Assembly: GCA_028874995.1 (NCBI GenBank)
Contig: JAPPGM010000052.1
Span: 1-54,308, forward strand
Reading direction: 5' to 3'
Source of the DNA: Gemmatimonadota bacterium
GTDB lineage: Bacteria > Gemmatimonadota > Gemmatimonadetes > Longimicrobiales > Gaopeijiaceae
DNA length: 54,308 bases
Made by a program: the position numbers and the translations under genes. Positions 54,162-54,308 of the stretch are shown here, in pieces (position 1 is the stretch's first letter; each line of letters starts with the position of its first letter). The notes beneath the pieces were generated by a model, which saw nothing but the letters and a program-made list of their open reading frames with translations, ran no database searches and had not been told where the DNA came from.

Positions 54162-54197
54162 ACGCCCCGCCCGGCATTGAAAAACCGGACGGGGCGT
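54162..54197 (-). terminator. Intrinsic terminator of the rRNA operon
   Basis: A 13-base arm (ACGCCCCGCCCGG) pairs with CCGGACGGGGCGT across a 10-base loop, with one mismatch. On the minus strand the stem is followed by a TTTT run. It lies 9 bases beyond the 3' end of the 5S rRNA gene. Confidence 0.9.
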
Positions 54198-54205
54198 CAT
54201 CAGAA

Positions 54206-54308
<103 letters not shown>

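Overview
This is a very GC-rich bacterial chromosome segment dominated by housekeeping genes, with strong G/C bias at third codon positions and frequent GTG and TTG starts. Taxonomy is inference only. The mix of a secreted S9 dipeptidyl peptidase, a TonB plug-type outer-membrane protein, a free-standing plug-like protein, an Ig-repeat glutaminyl cyclotransferase and an anti-sigma/TonB hybrid suggests a Gram-negative bacterium of the Gemmatimonadota or a neighbouring phylum. There is no prophage, transposase, CRISPR array or tRNA that I can see.

Layout. 1-3837 (+): the 3' end of aconitase, a glycine-zipper membrane protein, and a secreted dipeptidyl peptidase IV-like enzyme preceded by a striking palindromic operator. 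3865-8053 (-): a lipoprotein, NfeD protease, flotillin-like FloA and a membrane-anchored proline-rich protein. 8233-13469 (+): a compact acyl-CoA operon (two enoyl-CoA hydratases, aldehyde dehydrogenase, 3-oxoadipyl-CoA-type thiolase, 3-hydroxyacyl-CoA dehydrogenase). 13549-15606 (+): DUF3311 protein, sodium:solute symporter and chorismate mutase, translationally coupled. 15653-16073: a low-complexity gap with no convincing gene. 16074-16646 (-): ribosomal proteins L27 and L21. 16952-18495 (+): dCTP deaminase and a secreted protein. 18575-24991 (-): Ig-repeat/glutaminyl cyclotransferase lipoprotein, malate dehydrogenase, moaA-moaE-moaD, HU and carA. 25119-25697 (+): an RNase HI homologue lacking two catalytic acids.

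25763-49103 (-) is one long, tightly packed run. In transcription order it holds icd, pepA, an outer-membrane plug protein, yicC-gmk-rpoZ-coaBC-udg, dnaB-ispD-tsaC-ywlE-like, aroE-comF, gapA, an ECF sigma factor with an anti-sigma/TonB hybrid, pgk-tpiA-secG, a 2-oxoacid dehydrogenase E1alpha-E1beta-E2 set and lipB. LipB supplies the octanoyl group for lipoylation of E2. The classic gapA-pgk-tpiA-secG glycolytic block is split by the sigma/TonB pair.

49104-54308: an intergenic region with a 40-bp tandem repeat and an 84-bp-period repeat leads into a Fic protein whose catalytic His is Arg. It is followed by a small plug-domain protein with a Cys/His cluster, a VOC protein, ruvX, mltG, thiE, and a 5S rRNA gene (with terminator) cut by the window edge on the - strand.

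The most interesting items are the ECF sigma plus anti-sigma/TonB hybrid inside the glycolytic block, the repeat-preceded His-to-Arg Fic protein, the E1alpha subunit that has lost its thiamine-diphosphate motif, the RNase HI with substituted catalytic acids, the small plug protein with a metal-site-like cluster, and the triple half-site operator before the peptidase gene. All functional statements rest on reading motifs by eye; no database search was run.
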